Below, piece after piece: positions 16,972-26,025 of a stretch of DNA of 64,000 nucleotides (position 1 is the stretch's first letter; each line of letters opens with the position of its first letter). This DNA comes from Nocardioides sp. Soil805. Its GTDB lineage: Bacteria; Actinomycetota; Actinomycetes; Propionibacteriales; Nocardioidaceae. The notes under the pieces are model-generated. The model worked only from the letters and a program-made list of their open reading frames with translations. It was not told the DNA's origin and did not search any database. The translations under genes were made by a program, and so were the position numbers. The stretch covers positions 434,001 to 498,000 of the forward strand of contig NZ_LMSU01000002.1 of NCBI RefSeq assembly GCF_001429625.1, given 5' to 3'.

Positions 16972-17811
16972 GTGCCCCCTCGCCCCAGCCGGCGGGCGTT
17001 GCTCGCCGGCACCGCCCTCGTGCCGCTCGCGGTCGCCTGCGGCCGTCCCGACCGTCCCAGCCCCACCGACTCCCAGGAGCAGCCGATGACCGAGCGCCTC
17101 ACCTACGGGGACGACCCCTCCCAGTGGGCGGACCTGCACCGTCCCGGGGCCGACAGCCGCGGAGTCGTCGTGATCATCCACGGCGGCTTCTGGAAGGCGG
17201 AGTACGACGCGTCGCTGGGCGAGCCGCTGGCTGCCGACCTCACGCGACAGGGGTGGACGACCCTCAACGTGGAGTACCGCCGCGTCGGCAACGGCGGCGG
17301 CTTCCCCGAGACCTTCGACGACGTGCACGACGCCATCGAGTCCCTCGCGGGCACGGACGTCGACACCTCGATCCTCGTCACCCTCGGCCACTCCGCCGGC
17401 GGGCACCTCGCCACCTGGGCGGCAGCGCGGGAGCGGTTCGAGCCCTGGCCGACCCGGGTGCCGGTCACCCACGTGGTCTCGCAGGCCGGCGTCGTCGACC
17501 TCTCTGCGGCCTACGACCAGCAGCTCGGCGGCGGCGCCGTCGAGGCGCTGATGGGCAGTGCGCCGGACAGCCCCGACTACGAGCTGGCCGACCCGATGCG
17601 CCACGTCCCCCTCGACGTGCCCGCCTGGCTGGTGCACGCCGCTGACGACCCGGTCGTGCCGATCAGCCAGTCCGAGGACTACGTCGCGGCCGCCTTGCGT
17701 GCGGGGGCGGAGGCCGAGCTGGTCGAGGTCGAGGGCGGCCACTTCGGGGTGATCGACGTCGAGGCGCCGGCCTGGGCCGACATCGTGGCCGTGCTGGACG
17801 AGATCGCCTGA
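16972..17811 (+). CDS. Alpha/beta hydrolase, probable Tat lipoprotein
   Basis: The 279-residue protein starts at GTG 16972 with RRALLAGTALVPLAVAC, a twin-arginine lipoprotein signal with lipobox Cys near residue 23. The hydrolase fold shows the oxyanion motif HGGFW (near residue 63), the nucleophile elbow GHSAGGH (near 137), an Asp in HAADDPVVP, and the final His in EGGHFGV. HGGxW and a compact lid place it near kynurenine formamidase-like esterases, but the substrate is open. ATG 17086 would give a cytosolic form without the signal. It probably shares a transcript with the regulator. Confidence 0.8.
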   Translation: MPPRPSRRALLAGTALVPLAVACGRPDRPSPTDSQEQPMTERLTYGDDPSQWADLHRPGADSRGVVVIIHGGFWKAEYDASLGEPLAADLTRQGWTTLNVEYRRVGNGGGFPETFDDVHDAIESLAGTDVDTSILVTLGHSAGGHLATWAAARERFEPWPTRVPVTHVVSQAGVVDLSAAYDQQLGGGAVEALMGSAPDSPDYELADPMRHVPLDVPAWLVHAADDPVVPISQSEDYVAAALRAGAEAELVEVEGGHFGVIDVEAPAWADIVAVLDEIA

Positions 17812-17822
17812 CCCGCGGGGGA

Positions 17823-17828
17823 TAGCCT
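17823..17828 (+). promoter_or_regulatory. -10 hexamer for a leaderless gene
   Basis: TAGCCT lies 6 nt before GTG 17835 with no ribosome binding site. Confidence 0.45.
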
Positions 17829-17834
17829 CCCGGT

Positions 17835-18197
17835 GTGCCTGCCCGTCTCCGCGTCGCCGCCCCCGCCGACGTGGCGGCGGCCCTCGCCTCGCGCTCGCCC
17901 GCCGACGACCGCCTGCTCGTCAAGCACTTCCTCGCCGTGCTCGCCGAGCGCGCCCCCGGCAACTCCGTCGAGGTGCGCGTGCCGCCCGTCGCCGCCGCCC
18001 AGGTCATCCCCGGCGTCCGGCACACCCGCGGAACGCCGCCGGCCGTGGTCGAGACCGACCCGCAGACCTGGATCGCCGTCGCCCGGGGCGAACTCGCCTG
18101 GCACGAGGCGGTCGCCAGCGGGCGGGTCGTCGCCAGCGGCGAGCGCACCGACCTCACGCCGTACCTCCCCCTCACCACGACCACGATCGAGGACTGA
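17835..18197 (+). CDS. Sterol-carrier-family-like protein
   Basis: The 120-residue protein resembles the bacterial SCP-type domain family: EVRVPPVAAAQVIPGVRHTRGTPPAVVETDPQTWIAVARG, where WIAVARGE and the WHEAVASGRVVASG end are typical. Such domains bind lipids or accompany MDMPI proteins; the function in actinobacteria is not established. The GNAT gene starts immediately after its stop, so they share a transcript. Confidence 0.75.
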   Translation: MPARLRVAAPADVAAALASRSPADDRLLVKHFLAVLAERAPGNSVEVRVPPVAAAQVIPGVRHTRGTPPAVVETDPQTWIAVARGELAWHEAVASGRVVASGERTDLTPYLPLTTTTIED

Positions 18198-18998
18198 ATG
18201 GACATCCGCTCCCTCGGCTTCCGCACCGACCTGCGCCTGCTGGAGATGACCGGCAGCGAGATCGAGGACCGCGGCACCCACCTCGTCATTCGCACGCCCG
18301 CCAACCCGACCTACTTCTGGGGCAACTTCCTGCTGCTGCGCGAGCTGCCGTTCCTCGGCGGCGAGCGCGAGGTGATCGGCGCGTTCCACACCGAGTTCCC
18401 GCTCGCCGAGCACGTGTCCATCGGCGTCGACGGCACCAAGGACCTCACCGAGGCGCTGCAGCCCTTCGTGGCGGCCGGCATGGAGGTCGACAGCGGGACC
18501 GTGCTGACCACCGGCACCCTGGTTACGCCGCGACCGGTGCCCGAGGGCGTCGTGGTCCGCCATCTCGAGAGCGACGACGACTGGGAGGGGCGGGCGCGGC
18601 TCAGCCACCACCTGTGGTCGCAGACCGACGAGGCGACGTTCATGACCTACGCGCGCCGCAAGAACGACCAGGAGCGGGGTCTCGTCGCCCGCGGGCTCGG
18701 GCGTCGGTACGGCGCGTTCGTGGGCGACGAGCTGGTCAGCACCGCGGCGGTCTTCGTCACCCACGCGGGCATCGCGCGCTACCAGAGTGTCGAGACCCAC
18801 CCCGACCACCGGCGCCAGGGCCTGGCCGCCGCGGTGGTGCACGCGGCCGGCGAGCACGCGCTGGCGACGTACGGCATCGAGGTGCTGGTGATCGCCGCCG
18901 ACACCGACGGTGACGCCATCCGGATCTACCGCAGCCTCGGCTTCACCGACGTCGAGCGGCACAACACCCTGGAGCGGCGGCCGGGCTCCTGGGCCTGA
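18198..18998 (+). CDS. GNAT family N-acetyltransferase
   Basis: The 266-residue protein has a C-terminal GNAT domain. The acetyl-CoA loop is VETHPDHRRQGLAAAVVHAA near residue 200, and IRIYRSLGFTDVERH is the last motif. The N-terminal half (residues 1-120) is a degenerate GNAT-like fold, so this is a double-domain type. The substrate is unknown. It begins directly at the end of the SCP-like gene with no intergenic bases. Confidence 0.8.
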   Translation: MDIRSLGFRTDLRLLEMTGSEIEDRGTHLVIRTPANPTYFWGNFLLLRELPFLGGEREVIGAFHTEFPLAEHVSIGVDGTKDLTEALQPFVAAGMEVDSGTVLTTGTLVTPRPVPEGVVVRHLESDDDWEGRARLSHHLWSQTDEATFMTYARRKNDQERGLVARGLGRRYGAFVGDELVSTAAVFVTHAGIARYQSVETHPDHRRQGLAAAVVHAAGEHALATYGIEVLVIAADTDGDAIRIYRSLGFTDVERHNTLERRPGSWA

Positions 18999-19022
18999 TC
19001 CCCGCACCGCGGTGCGTCCCAC

Positions 19023-19028
19023 TAGGGT
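19023..19028 (+). promoter_or_regulatory. -10 hexamer for the leaderless dipeptidase gene
   Basis: TAGGGT is 7 nt before ATG 19036, with no Shine-Dalgarno motif. Confidence 0.45.
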
Positions 19029-19035
19029 GCGAGGC

Positions 19036-20373
19036 ATGACGATCGACATCCGCGCCCGACTCGCCGAGGTGCTCCCCGGCATCCGCCAGGACCTCGAGGA
19101 CCTGGTCCGCATCCAGTCCGTCAGCGCCGACCCTGCCCGCGCCGGCGAGGTCGAGCGCAGCGCCGAGGCCACGCGGGACCTCTTCGCCGCCGAGGGCTTC
19201 GAGGCCGAGATCGTCCGGGCGTACGACGGCGCCCCGCCCGCCGTGATCGCCAAGAAGGCCGGTCCCGAGGGGGCGCCCACGGTGCTGCTCTACGCCCACC
19301 ACGACGTCCAGCCCGAGAACGACCACGCCGACTGGGACTCCCCGCCGTGGGAGCCCACCGAGCGAGGGGACCGTCTCTACGGACGCGGCGCCGCCGACGA
19401 CAAGGCCGGCATCGCCGCCCACCTCGGCGCGGTCCGTATCTTCGGCGACGAGCTCCCGGTCAACCTGGTGATGTTCATCGAGGGCGAGGAGGAGGTCGGC
19501 TCCGACACCCTCGTCGAGCTGCTCAACACCTACAAGTCCCGCCTCGAGGCGGACGTCATCGTGATCGCCGACTCCGGCAACTGGGACATCGGCGAGCCCG
19601 CCCTCACCACCAGCCTGCGCGGCCTCGTCCGCATGGACGTCGAGGTTCGCACCCTGACCCACGCCGTCCACTCCGGCATGTGGGGCGGCCTCGTCCCCGA
19701 CTCGATCATGGCCCTCAGCCGCCTCATCGCCAGCCTCAACGACGACGCCGGCAACGTGGCCGTCGAGGGGCTGTTCGCCGGTCCGGCCGCCGACGTGGAG
19801 TACCCCGAGGACCGGCTCCGCGCCGAGTCCGGCGCCGCGCCCGGCATCGAGTGGATCGGCGAGGGCAGTGTCGTCGAGCGGCTCTGGACCAAGCCGTCGA
19901 TCAGCATCACCGGACTCGACGCCCCCAAGGTCGAGGGCGCCTCCAACACCCTGGTCCCCGCCGCCCGCTGCCGCATCAGCATGCGCATCGCCCCCGGCGA
20001 CACGACCGCGAACGCGGTCGAGTGCCTCCAGCGCCACCTCGAGAAGCACGTCCCCTGGGGCGCCACGCTGCAGACCACCGTCGTCGACACCGGCGAGGCC
20101 ACCCAGATCGACGCCACCGGCCCGGCGTACGACGCCGCCCGCAACGCGTTCGCCGAAGCCTGGGACGGCACGGCGCCCGTCGACATGGGTGTCGGCGGCT
20201 CGATCCCGTTCATCGCCGAGTTCCTCGAGGCGTTCCCGCAGGCCAGCGTGCTGGTCACCGGCGTCGAGGACCCGGACACCCGCGCCCACGGGGCCAACGA
20301 GGGCCTGCACCTCGCCGAGTTCGAGAAGGTCGTGCTCGCCGAGGCGTTCCTGCTGCGCAACCTCGGGGCCTGA
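19036..20373 (+). CDS. M20 family dipeptidase
   Basis: The 445-residue zinc peptidase has the M20 metal-binding order: LLYAHHDVQP (His, Asp) near residue 80, GRGAADDKAG (bridging Asp), IEGEEEVGS (catalytic and ligand Glu) near 150, IADSGNWD (Asp ligand), and HGANEGLHLAEF (His ligand) near the C-terminus. The lid domain lies between residues 200 and 320. It likely cleaves dipeptides in the cytosol, as in the CNDP/PepV group. It is a single gene with its own promoter. Confidence 0.92.
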   Translation: MTIDIRARLAEVLPGIRQDLEDLVRIQSVSADPARAGEVERSAEATRDLFAAEGFEAEIVRAYDGAPPAVIAKKAGPEGAPTVLLYAHHDVQPENDHADWDSPPWEPTERGDRLYGRGAADDKAGIAAHLGAVRIFGDELPVNLVMFIEGEEEVGSDTLVELLNTYKSRLEADVIVIADSGNWDIGEPALTTSLRGLVRMDVEVRTLTHAVHSGMWGGLVPDSIMALSRLIASLNDDAGNVAVEGLFAGPAADVEYPEDRLRAESGAAPGIEWIGEGSVVERLWTKPSISITGLDAPKVEGASNTLVPAARCRISMRIAPGDTTANAVECLQRHLEKHVPWGATLQTTVVDTGEATQIDATGPAYDAARNAFAEAWDGTAPVDMGVGGSIPFIAEFLEAFPQASVLVTGVEDPDTRAHGANEGLHLAEFEKVVLAEAFLLRNLGA

Positions 20374-20381
20374 TCTCGTCC

Positions 20382-20410
20382 TTGGAAAGTGACAGTGCTG
20401 CTGTCATAGT
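20382..20410 (+). promoter_or_regulatory. Promoter with operator for the molybdenum hydroxylase pair
   Basis: TTGGAA (20382-20387) and CATAGT (20405-20410) are separated by 17 bp. The spacer carries a perfect inverted repeat TGACAG-TGCTG-CTGTCA (20390-20406), well placed for a repressor. The start codon is about 75 nt downstream. Confidence 0.5.
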
Positions 20411-20483
20411 GGGCGGCGGTCCTGGGAGGGACCTCCGCCCCGGGAGGCTGCCGGGGCTGCACCGGATCGGGTGATCCCCCGCG

Positions 20484-22811
20484 ATGAACACTCCGCACCC
20501 TGCCGCCACACCGCCCACCCCGCCCGCCCTCGGCCGTCGTTCGTTCCTCGGCTACGTCCTGGCCGGTACGACGCTCGTCGCGGCCGCCGACCTCGGCCTG
20601 GGCGAGGCGCCGCCCGCGCGCGCCGAGATCCCCACGCCCCCGCAGGTCCCCGAGCTGTACGACCTCAACGACCTGCTCACCGACGCGGCGCGGCCCACGG
20701 CCAACCTGATCACGGTGGTCATCCGCGAGGACGGCACCGCGACCTTCGCCCTCCCGCGGATGGAGGTCGGCCAGGGCATCACCACCTCGACGGCGATGCT
20801 GATCGCCGAGGAGCTCGACCTGCCGCTGGAGAAGGTGGAGGTCACGCTTGCGCCGGCGCGCCCCGAGCTCCTGTTCAACCAGCTGACCGGTGGCTCCAAC
20901 ACCACCATCTCCACCTACACCCCGATCCGCGTGGCCGCCGCCGTCGCGCGCGCCGCACTGCTCGACGCGGCAGCGATCGTGCTCGGCGACACCGTCGCCG
21001 CCCTGGTCGCCAAGGGTGGCGTGATCACCGCCCCGGACGGCTCGTCGGTGACGTACGGCGAGCTGGCCGGCCGGGCGGCCAGCACCACCTCCCGTGCGGT
21101 CGAGGTCCAGCTGAAGGGCGAGGCCGACTTCTCCGTCGTCGGCACCCCCACCAACCGCGTCGACGCCCTGGCGGCCGTGACCGGGCAGAAGGACTTCACC
21201 ACCGACCTGCAGGTCGAGGGCGCCCTCCCGACCATGGTCTGCCGGGCCCCCACGCTCAACGGGACGCCCGTGCGCATCCGCAACAAGGGAGCCGTCCGCC
21301 GGATGCCGGGCGTGACCCACGTCCAGCAGGTGAGCTTCGGCGTCGCCGTGCGCGCCAGGACCTTCGGCCAGTGCATCGACGCCGTGCGGGCCCTCGACGT
21401 CGAGTGGCGCGACGGACCCGTCGCGGGGGAGAGCGACGCGACGATCCTGCGCCGGCTGCGGTCGGCCCAGCTGCCGATGCCCGCCCTGCCGGACACCCCG
21501 CTCGCGCAGACCATCAAGGGCGACTTCACGTTCTACTTCCGCAGCAACTCCGCGATGGACACCAACAGCGCGATCGCCGACGTGCGGGCCGACCGGGCGA
21601 CCATCTGGGCGGGCCTCAAGTCGCCCGTGGTGGCGCAGGAGCGGATCGCCGAGAAGCTGGGGATGTCCGTCGACCAGGTGGAGGTCAACGTGGTCACTGC
21701 CGGCGGCTCCTTCGGGCGCCGGCTGTTCTTCGACGCCGCGCTCGAGGCCGCCGAGATCTCCCAGGCGATGGGCAGGCCGGTCAAGCTCATGTGGCACCGG
21801 GCCGACGACGCGCGCGTCGGACGCGGGCACCCGATGGGCACCTGCCGGGTCCAGGCCACGGTCGCCGGCCAGGAGGTGCTCGCCTTCAACCAGTCGCTCA
21901 CGTGCGTGGAGACCGACTTCCGCCACGGGCTCGGCGAGATCATCACCGCCAAGGCGGCCGACCTGCCCGCCGGGCTGGGCAACCTCGGCTTCGCCGAGAC
22001 GATCTTCGCCCTCACCCAGGAGGTGCCCTACGACTTCGGCGCGGTGACCCAGACCCTCGTCGAGACCGACGGCCGCTTCAACACCGGGTCGATGCGCAAC
22101 ATCTACTCACCCGACGTCCGCGTCGCCAGCGAGCTCGTCGTCGACCAGATCGCCGCGAGGATGGGGCTCGACCCCTACGAGTTCCGCCGCAGGTTCCAGC
22201 GCAACGAGCGCCTGCTCGCCGTGCTCGACAAGGTCGCCGAGGTGGGCGAGTGGGGCAAGCGGATGCCGGCCGGCACGGCGCAGGGCATCGCGATCCACAA
22301 GGAGTACAAGGGCGTCTCGGCCTGCCTGGTCGAGATCGACTGCCGCCCCGCGACGACGGGTCGCAGGATCCGCGAGGCGGTCACCGGGCCGCGGGTCACC
22401 AGGGTGACGTACGCCGTCGACGTCGGCCTCGTGATCAACCCGCGCGGCCTCGAGGCCCAGATGCAGGGCGGGATCAACGACGGCATCGCGCTGGCACTGA
22501 CCTCGAGCCTGCACCTGCGCGACGGCCACTTCCTCGAGGCCAGCTGGGACAACTACTTCTACACGCGCCAGTGGAACACCCCGCCGGCCGTCGAGGTGGT
22601 CGTGATGCCGTCCACGGAGAAGCAGCCCGGCGGCGCCGGCGAGGCGGGGGTCGCTGCGACCTTCGCAGCGGTCGCCTGCGCCTACGCCCGTGCGACCGGC
22701 ACCGTCCCGACGTACTTCCCGATCAACCACAAGGAGCTCTCCTTCGAGCCCAAGCCCTACGTCCCGCCGATCCCGCAGTCGCCCCGCAACGGCCTCGACC
22801 TGACCTCCTGA
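20484..22811 (+). CDS. Molybdopterin-binding subunit of a xanthine dehydrogenase-family (isoquinoline oxidoreductase beta-like) enzyme
   Basis: The 775-residue large subunit hydroxylates an N-heterocycle or aldehyde at a molybdenum centre. A twin-arginine signal (GRRSFLGYVLAG) at residues 15-26 predicts Tat export. Cofactor-binding stretches are visible: PRMEVGQGITTSTAMLIAEE, GGSFGRRLFFDAALEAA, and the catalytic Glu in GGAGEAGVAATFAAVA near the C-terminus. The duplicated middle and absence of a FAD subunit match the IorAB type, which passes electrons to a periplasmic acceptor. Its 2Fe-2S partner follows 10 nt after the stop. No maturation or cytochrome gene is next to it. Confidence 0.88.
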   Translation: MNTPHPAATPPTPPALGRRSFLGYVLAGTTLVAAADLGLGEAPPARAEIPTPPQVPELYDLNDLLTDAARPTANLITVVIREDGTATFALPRMEVGQGITTSTAMLIAEELDLPLEKVEVTLAPARPELLFNQLTGGSNTTISTYTPIRVAAAVARAALLDAAAIVLGDTVAALVAKGGVITAPDGSSVTYGELAGRAASTTSRAVEVQLKGEADFSVVGTPTNRVDALAAVTGQKDFTTDLQVEGALPTMVCRAPTLNGTPVRIRNKGAVRRMPGVTHVQQVSFGVAVRARTFGQCIDAVRALDVEWRDGPVAGESDATILRRLRSAQLPMPALPDTPLAQTIKGDFTFYFRSNSAMDTNSAIADVRADRATIWAGLKSPVVAQERIAEKLGMSVDQVEVNVVTAGGSFGRRLFFDAALEAAEISQAMGRPVKLMWHRADDARVGRGHPMGTCRVQATVAGQEVLAFNQSLTCVETDFRHGLGEIITAKAADLPAGLGNLGFAETIFALTQEVPYDFGAVTQTLVETDGRFNTGSMRNIYSPDVRVASELVVDQIAARMGLDPYEFRRRFQRNERLLAVLDKVAEVGEWGKRMPAGTAQGIAIHKEYKGVSACLVEIDCRPATTGRRIREAVTGPRVTRVTYAVDVGLVINPRGLEAQMQGGINDGIALALTSSLHLRDGHFLEASWDNYFYTRQWNTPPAVEVVVMPSTEKQPGGAGEAGVAATFAAVACAYARATGTVPTYFPINHKELSFEPKPYVPPIPQSPRNGLDLTS

Positions 22812-22821
22812 GGAGACCCAC

Positions 22822-23316
22822 ATGCCCCGCCAGACCTTCATCCTCAACGGCAAGACCGTGACCGTGGACGTCGCCGACGACGTCCGGCTCCTGTGGGTGC
22901 TCCGCGACCGCCTCGGCGTGACCGGCCCCAAGTACGGCTGCGGCATCAACGTCTGCAAGGCCTGCACGTCGCACATCAACGGCAAGGCCTTCAACCCCTG
23001 CGCGGTCCCCGTCGGCAAGCTGAAGCCGGACGACGAGATCACCACGATCGAGGGGCTGCCGAAGCAGGTCGCGAAGAAGAAGCGCGGCGAGCACGGCCTG
23101 CACCCCATGCAGGAGGCGTGGCTCGACCGGGACGTGCCGCAGTGCGGCTACTGCCAGCCCGGCCAGATCATGGCCGCGGTGGCGCTCGCTGCGAAGGTGC
23201 GGCGCGAGGGTCGTGAGATCACCGAGGCCGACCTCGACACCATCCGCAACATCTGCCGCTGCGGCACCTACACCCGCATCCGCGAGGCCATCGTGGACGG
23301 GGCCGAGCGGATGTGA
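22822..23316 (+). CDS. 2Fe-2S subunit of the molybdenum hydroxylase
   Basis: The 164-residue small subunit holds two 2Fe-2S clusters. The plant-type ferredoxin ligands are in YGCGINVCKACTSHINGKAF followed by C at residue 60. The second cluster ligands are in CGYCQPGQIM and NICRCGTYTRI. This layout matches IorA and related small subunits. AGGAG precedes ATG 22822. It has no export signal of its own and would travel with the Tat-targeted large subunit. Compared with most relatives, it carries a Lys-rich insert (KQVAKKKRGEHG) between the clusters. Confidence 0.9.
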   Translation: MPRQTFILNGKTVTVDVADDVRLLWVLRDRLGVTGPKYGCGINVCKACTSHINGKAFNPCAVPVGKLKPDDEITTIEGLPKQVAKKKRGEHGLHPMQEAWLDRDVPQCGYCQPGQIMAAVALAAKVRREGREITEADLDTIRNICRCGTYTRIREAIVDGAERM

Positions 23317-23328
23317 GTCCGGGGCCCG

Positions 23329-23334
23329 TAGAAT
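23329..23334 (+). promoter_or_regulatory. -10 hexamer for leaderless purF
   Basis: TAGAAT lies 6 nt before GTG 23341, and no Shine-Dalgarno sequence is seen. Confidence 0.5.
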
Positions 23335-23340
23335 CCCTGC

Positions 23341-24870
23341 GTGCCCACGCCGACGAGCAAGCGCAAGGGCGGTGACGGCCGCCTGACGGCTGCCATCGAC
23401 CCCCACGACCAGGGCCCCCAGGACGCCTGTGGCGTCTTCGGGGTCTGGGCCCCGGGGGAGGACGTCGCCAAGCTCACCTACTTCGGGCTCTACGCGCTGC
23501 AGCACCGCGGCCAGGAGTCCGCGGGGATCGCGGTCAGCAACGGGCGCCAGATCCTGGTCTACAAGGACATGGGCCTGGTCTCTCAGGTCTTCGACGAGTC
23601 GACGCTGGAGTCCCTCAAGGGACACGTCGCGGTCGGTCACTCCCGCTACTCGACGACCGGCGCGAGCACCTGGCACAACGCGCAGCCCACCTTCCACCCC
23701 ACGGCGACCGGCTCCATCGCGCTGGCCCACAACGGCAACCTGATCAACACCCCCGAGCTGGCCGAGATGGTCGTCGGCGCGGAGGGCGGCGAGCACCTCG
23801 ACCTCCAGATGCGGATGCCGCCGGCCTCCACCAACGACACCTCGGTCGTCACCCAGCTCCTCGCCCACCACCCCGGCCAGACGGTCGAGGAGCGCGCCGC
23901 CGAGCTGCTGCCGCAGATCAAGGGCGCCTACTCGTTCATCTGGATGGACGAGCACACCCTGTACGCCGCCCGCGACCCCCAGGGCATCCGGCCGCTGGTC
24001 CTCGGTCGCCTGGAGCGCGGCTGGGTGATCGCCTCGGAGACCGCCGCCCTCGACATCGTGGGCGCCTCCTTCATCCGCGAGATCGAGCCCGGCGAGATGG
24101 TCGCCGTCGACGAGGACGGCCTGCGCACCCAGCAGTTCGCCGAGCCGGCGCCGAAGCACTGCCTCTTCGAGTTCGTCTACCTCGCCCGCCCCGACACCCT
24201 CATCACCGGCCAGCGGGTGCACAGCGTGCGCGTCGAGATCGGCCGCCGGCTCGCCAAGGCCTTCCCCGCCGACGCCGACCTGGTGATCCCGGTGCCCGAG
24301 TCCGGCACGCCGTCGGCGATCGGGTACGCCGAGGCGTCCGGCATCCCCTACGGCATGGGGCTGGTCAAGAACTCCTACGTCGGGCGCACCTTCATCCAGC
24401 CCAGCCAGACGATCCGCCAGCTCGGCATCCGGCTCAAGCTCAACCCGCTGCGCGACGTCATCGAGGGCAAGCGCCTCGTGGTCGTCGACGACTCGATCGT
24501 GCGCGGCAACACCCAGCGCGCCCTGGTGCGGATGCTGCGGGAGGCGGGCGCCCGCGAGGTGCACGTGCGGATCAGCTCCCCTCCGGTCAAGTGGCCGTGC
24601 TTCTACGGCATCGACTTCGCCACCCGCGCCGAGCTGATCGCCAACGGCCTGACCTCCGACGAGATCTGCCGCTCGATCGACGCCGACTCGCTGGGCTACA
24701 TCGATCTCGAGGACCTCGTCGAGGCCACCTCGGTGCCCAAGGACGACCTGTGCCGCGCCTGCTTCGACGGCGTCTACCCGATCCCGCTGCCCGAGCCCGA
24801 ACGGCTCGGCAAGGGGATCATGGAGCCCGCGCCCGACCGGGCCGCGCTGCCGGTGCTCAACAACCCCTGA
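23341..24870 (+). CDS. purF: Amidophosphoribosyltransferase
   Basis: PurF makes phosphoribosylamine from PRPP and glutamine, the first step of purine synthesis. The 509-residue protein starts with a 29-residue propeptide ending before Cys30 in DACGVFGVW, the glutaminase nucleophile. The PRPP loop is VVVDDSIVRGNTQ near residue 381. Cysteines in KHCLFEFVYLARPDT, WPCFYG and DDLCRACFDG fit the Bacillus-type enzyme with a structural 4Fe-4S cluster. purM follows after 35 nt in the same direction. Confidence 0.97.
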   Translation: MPTPTSKRKGGDGRLTAAIDPHDQGPQDACGVFGVWAPGEDVAKLTYFGLYALQHRGQESAGIAVSNGRQILVYKDMGLVSQVFDESTLESLKGHVAVGHSRYSTTGASTWHNAQPTFHPTATGSIALAHNGNLINTPELAEMVVGAEGGEHLDLQMRMPPASTNDTSVVTQLLAHHPGQTVEERAAELLPQIKGAYSFIWMDEHTLYAARDPQGIRPLVLGRLERGWVIASETAALDIVGASFIREIEPGEMVAVDEDGLRTQQFAEPAPKHCLFEFVYLARPDTLITGQRVHSVRVEIGRRLAKAFPADADLVIPVPESGTPSAIGYAEASGIPYGMGLVKNSYVGRTFIQPSQTIRQLGIRLKLNPLRDVIEGKRLVVVDDSIVRGNTQRALVRMLREAGAREVHVRISSPPVKWPCFYGIDFATRAELIANGLTSDEICRSIDADSLGYIDLEDLVEATSVPKDDLCRACFDGVYPIPLPEPERLGKGIMEPAPDRAALPVLNNP

Positions 24871-24905
24871 CCACTCGCCGTACCCATCCCAGCAGCAGGA
24901 GCGAC

Positions 24906-26012
24906 GTGACCGACAGCGACGTGACCCACCCCGTGCCGTCCACCCAACCGCAGGGGGCCTACGCCGCCGCCGGCGTCTCCATCGAGGCGGCCGACCTGGC
25001 CATCGAGCTGATGAAGGGCTCGGTCGCGCGGGCGACCCGGCCCGAGGTGATCGGCGGTCTGGGCGGCTTCGCGGGCCTCTTCGACGCGTCGGCACTCACC
25101 AGGTACGAGCGGCCCCTGCTCGCCACCTCCACCGACGGCGTCGGCACCAAGGTCGCGATCGCGCAGGCCATGGACGTCCACGACACGATCGGCTTCGACC
25201 TCGTGGGCATGGTCGTCGACGACCTCGTCGTCTGCGGCGCCGAGCCGCTCTTCATGACCGACTACATCGCGACCGGCAGGGTCGTCCCCGAGCGGATCTC
25301 CGCGATCGTCAAGGGCATCGCCGACGCCTGCGTGGTCGCCGGCTGCGCCCTGATCGGCGGCGAGACCGCCGAGCACCCCGGGCTCCTCGCCCCCGACGAG
25401 TACGACGTCGCGGGCGCCGCCACCGGCGTGGTCGAGGCCGAACGGCTGCTCGGCCCCGGGCGGGTCCGCCCCGGTGACGTGGTGCTGGCCATGGGGTCGA
25501 GCGGCCTGCACTCCAACGGCTACTCGCTGGTGCGGTACGTGCTGCTCGGCGAGGGCGGCCCGGGCTGGTCGCTGGACCGCGACGTCGACGTCCTGGGCCG
25601 AACCCTGGGCGAGGAGCTCCTCGAGCCCACCCGGATCTACGCCAAGGCGTGCCTGGACCTCGCCGCCCAGACCGAGGTGCACGCGATGTCGCACGTGACC
25701 GGCGGCGGGCTCGCGGCCAACCTCGAGCGGGTCATGCCCGTCGAGCTGGCGGCGACCCTGGACCGGGCCACGTGGTCGCTCCCGCCGGTCTTCTCCCTCG
25801 TCGCCGAGGTCGGCGACGTCTCCCGCGACGACCTCGAGGCGACGCTCAACTGCGGCGTCGGCATGGTCGCCCTGCTGCCGGCGGACTCGGCCGACCGGGC
25901 GATCGCGGTGCTCGACGGCCACGGCATCCCCGCGTGGGTCGCGGGCGAGGTCCACGCCGACGCCGAGCGCGGCGGCCGGGTGACCCTGGAGGGCCAGCAC
26001 CGCAGCCGGTGA
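24906..26012 (+). CDS. purM: Phosphoribosylformylglycinamidine cyclo-ligase (AIR synthetase)
   Basis: PurM closes the imidazole ring of FGAM to form AIR. The 368-residue protein shows GAYAAAGVSIEAADLAIE at the N-terminus, the TSTDGVGTKVAIA loop near residue 78, GETAEHPGLL near 157, SSGLHSNGYSLVR near 198, and MSHVTGGGLAANL near 262. AGGAG lies a few bases before GTG 24906; a second in-frame GTG is at 24921. It follows purF in the usual actinobacterial order. Confidence 0.97.
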   Translation: MTDSDVTHPVPSTQPQGAYAAAGVSIEAADLAIELMKGSVARATRPEVIGGLGGFAGLFDASALTRYERPLLATSTDGVGTKVAIAQAMDVHDTIGFDLVGMVVDDLVVCGAEPLFMTDYIATGRVVPERISAIVKGIADACVVAGCALIGGETAEHPGLLAPDEYDVAGAATGVVEAERLLGPGRVRPGDVVLAMGSSGLHSNGYSLVRYVLLGEGGPGWSLDRDVDVLGRTLGEELLEPTRIYAKACLDLAAQTEVHAMSHVTGGGLAANLERVMPVELAATLDRATWSLPPVFSLVAEVGDVSRDDLEATLNCGVGMVALLPADSADRAIAVLDGHGIPAWVAGEVHADAERGGRVTLEGQHRSR

Positions 26013-26025
26013 GTCGGCCCCCGGC

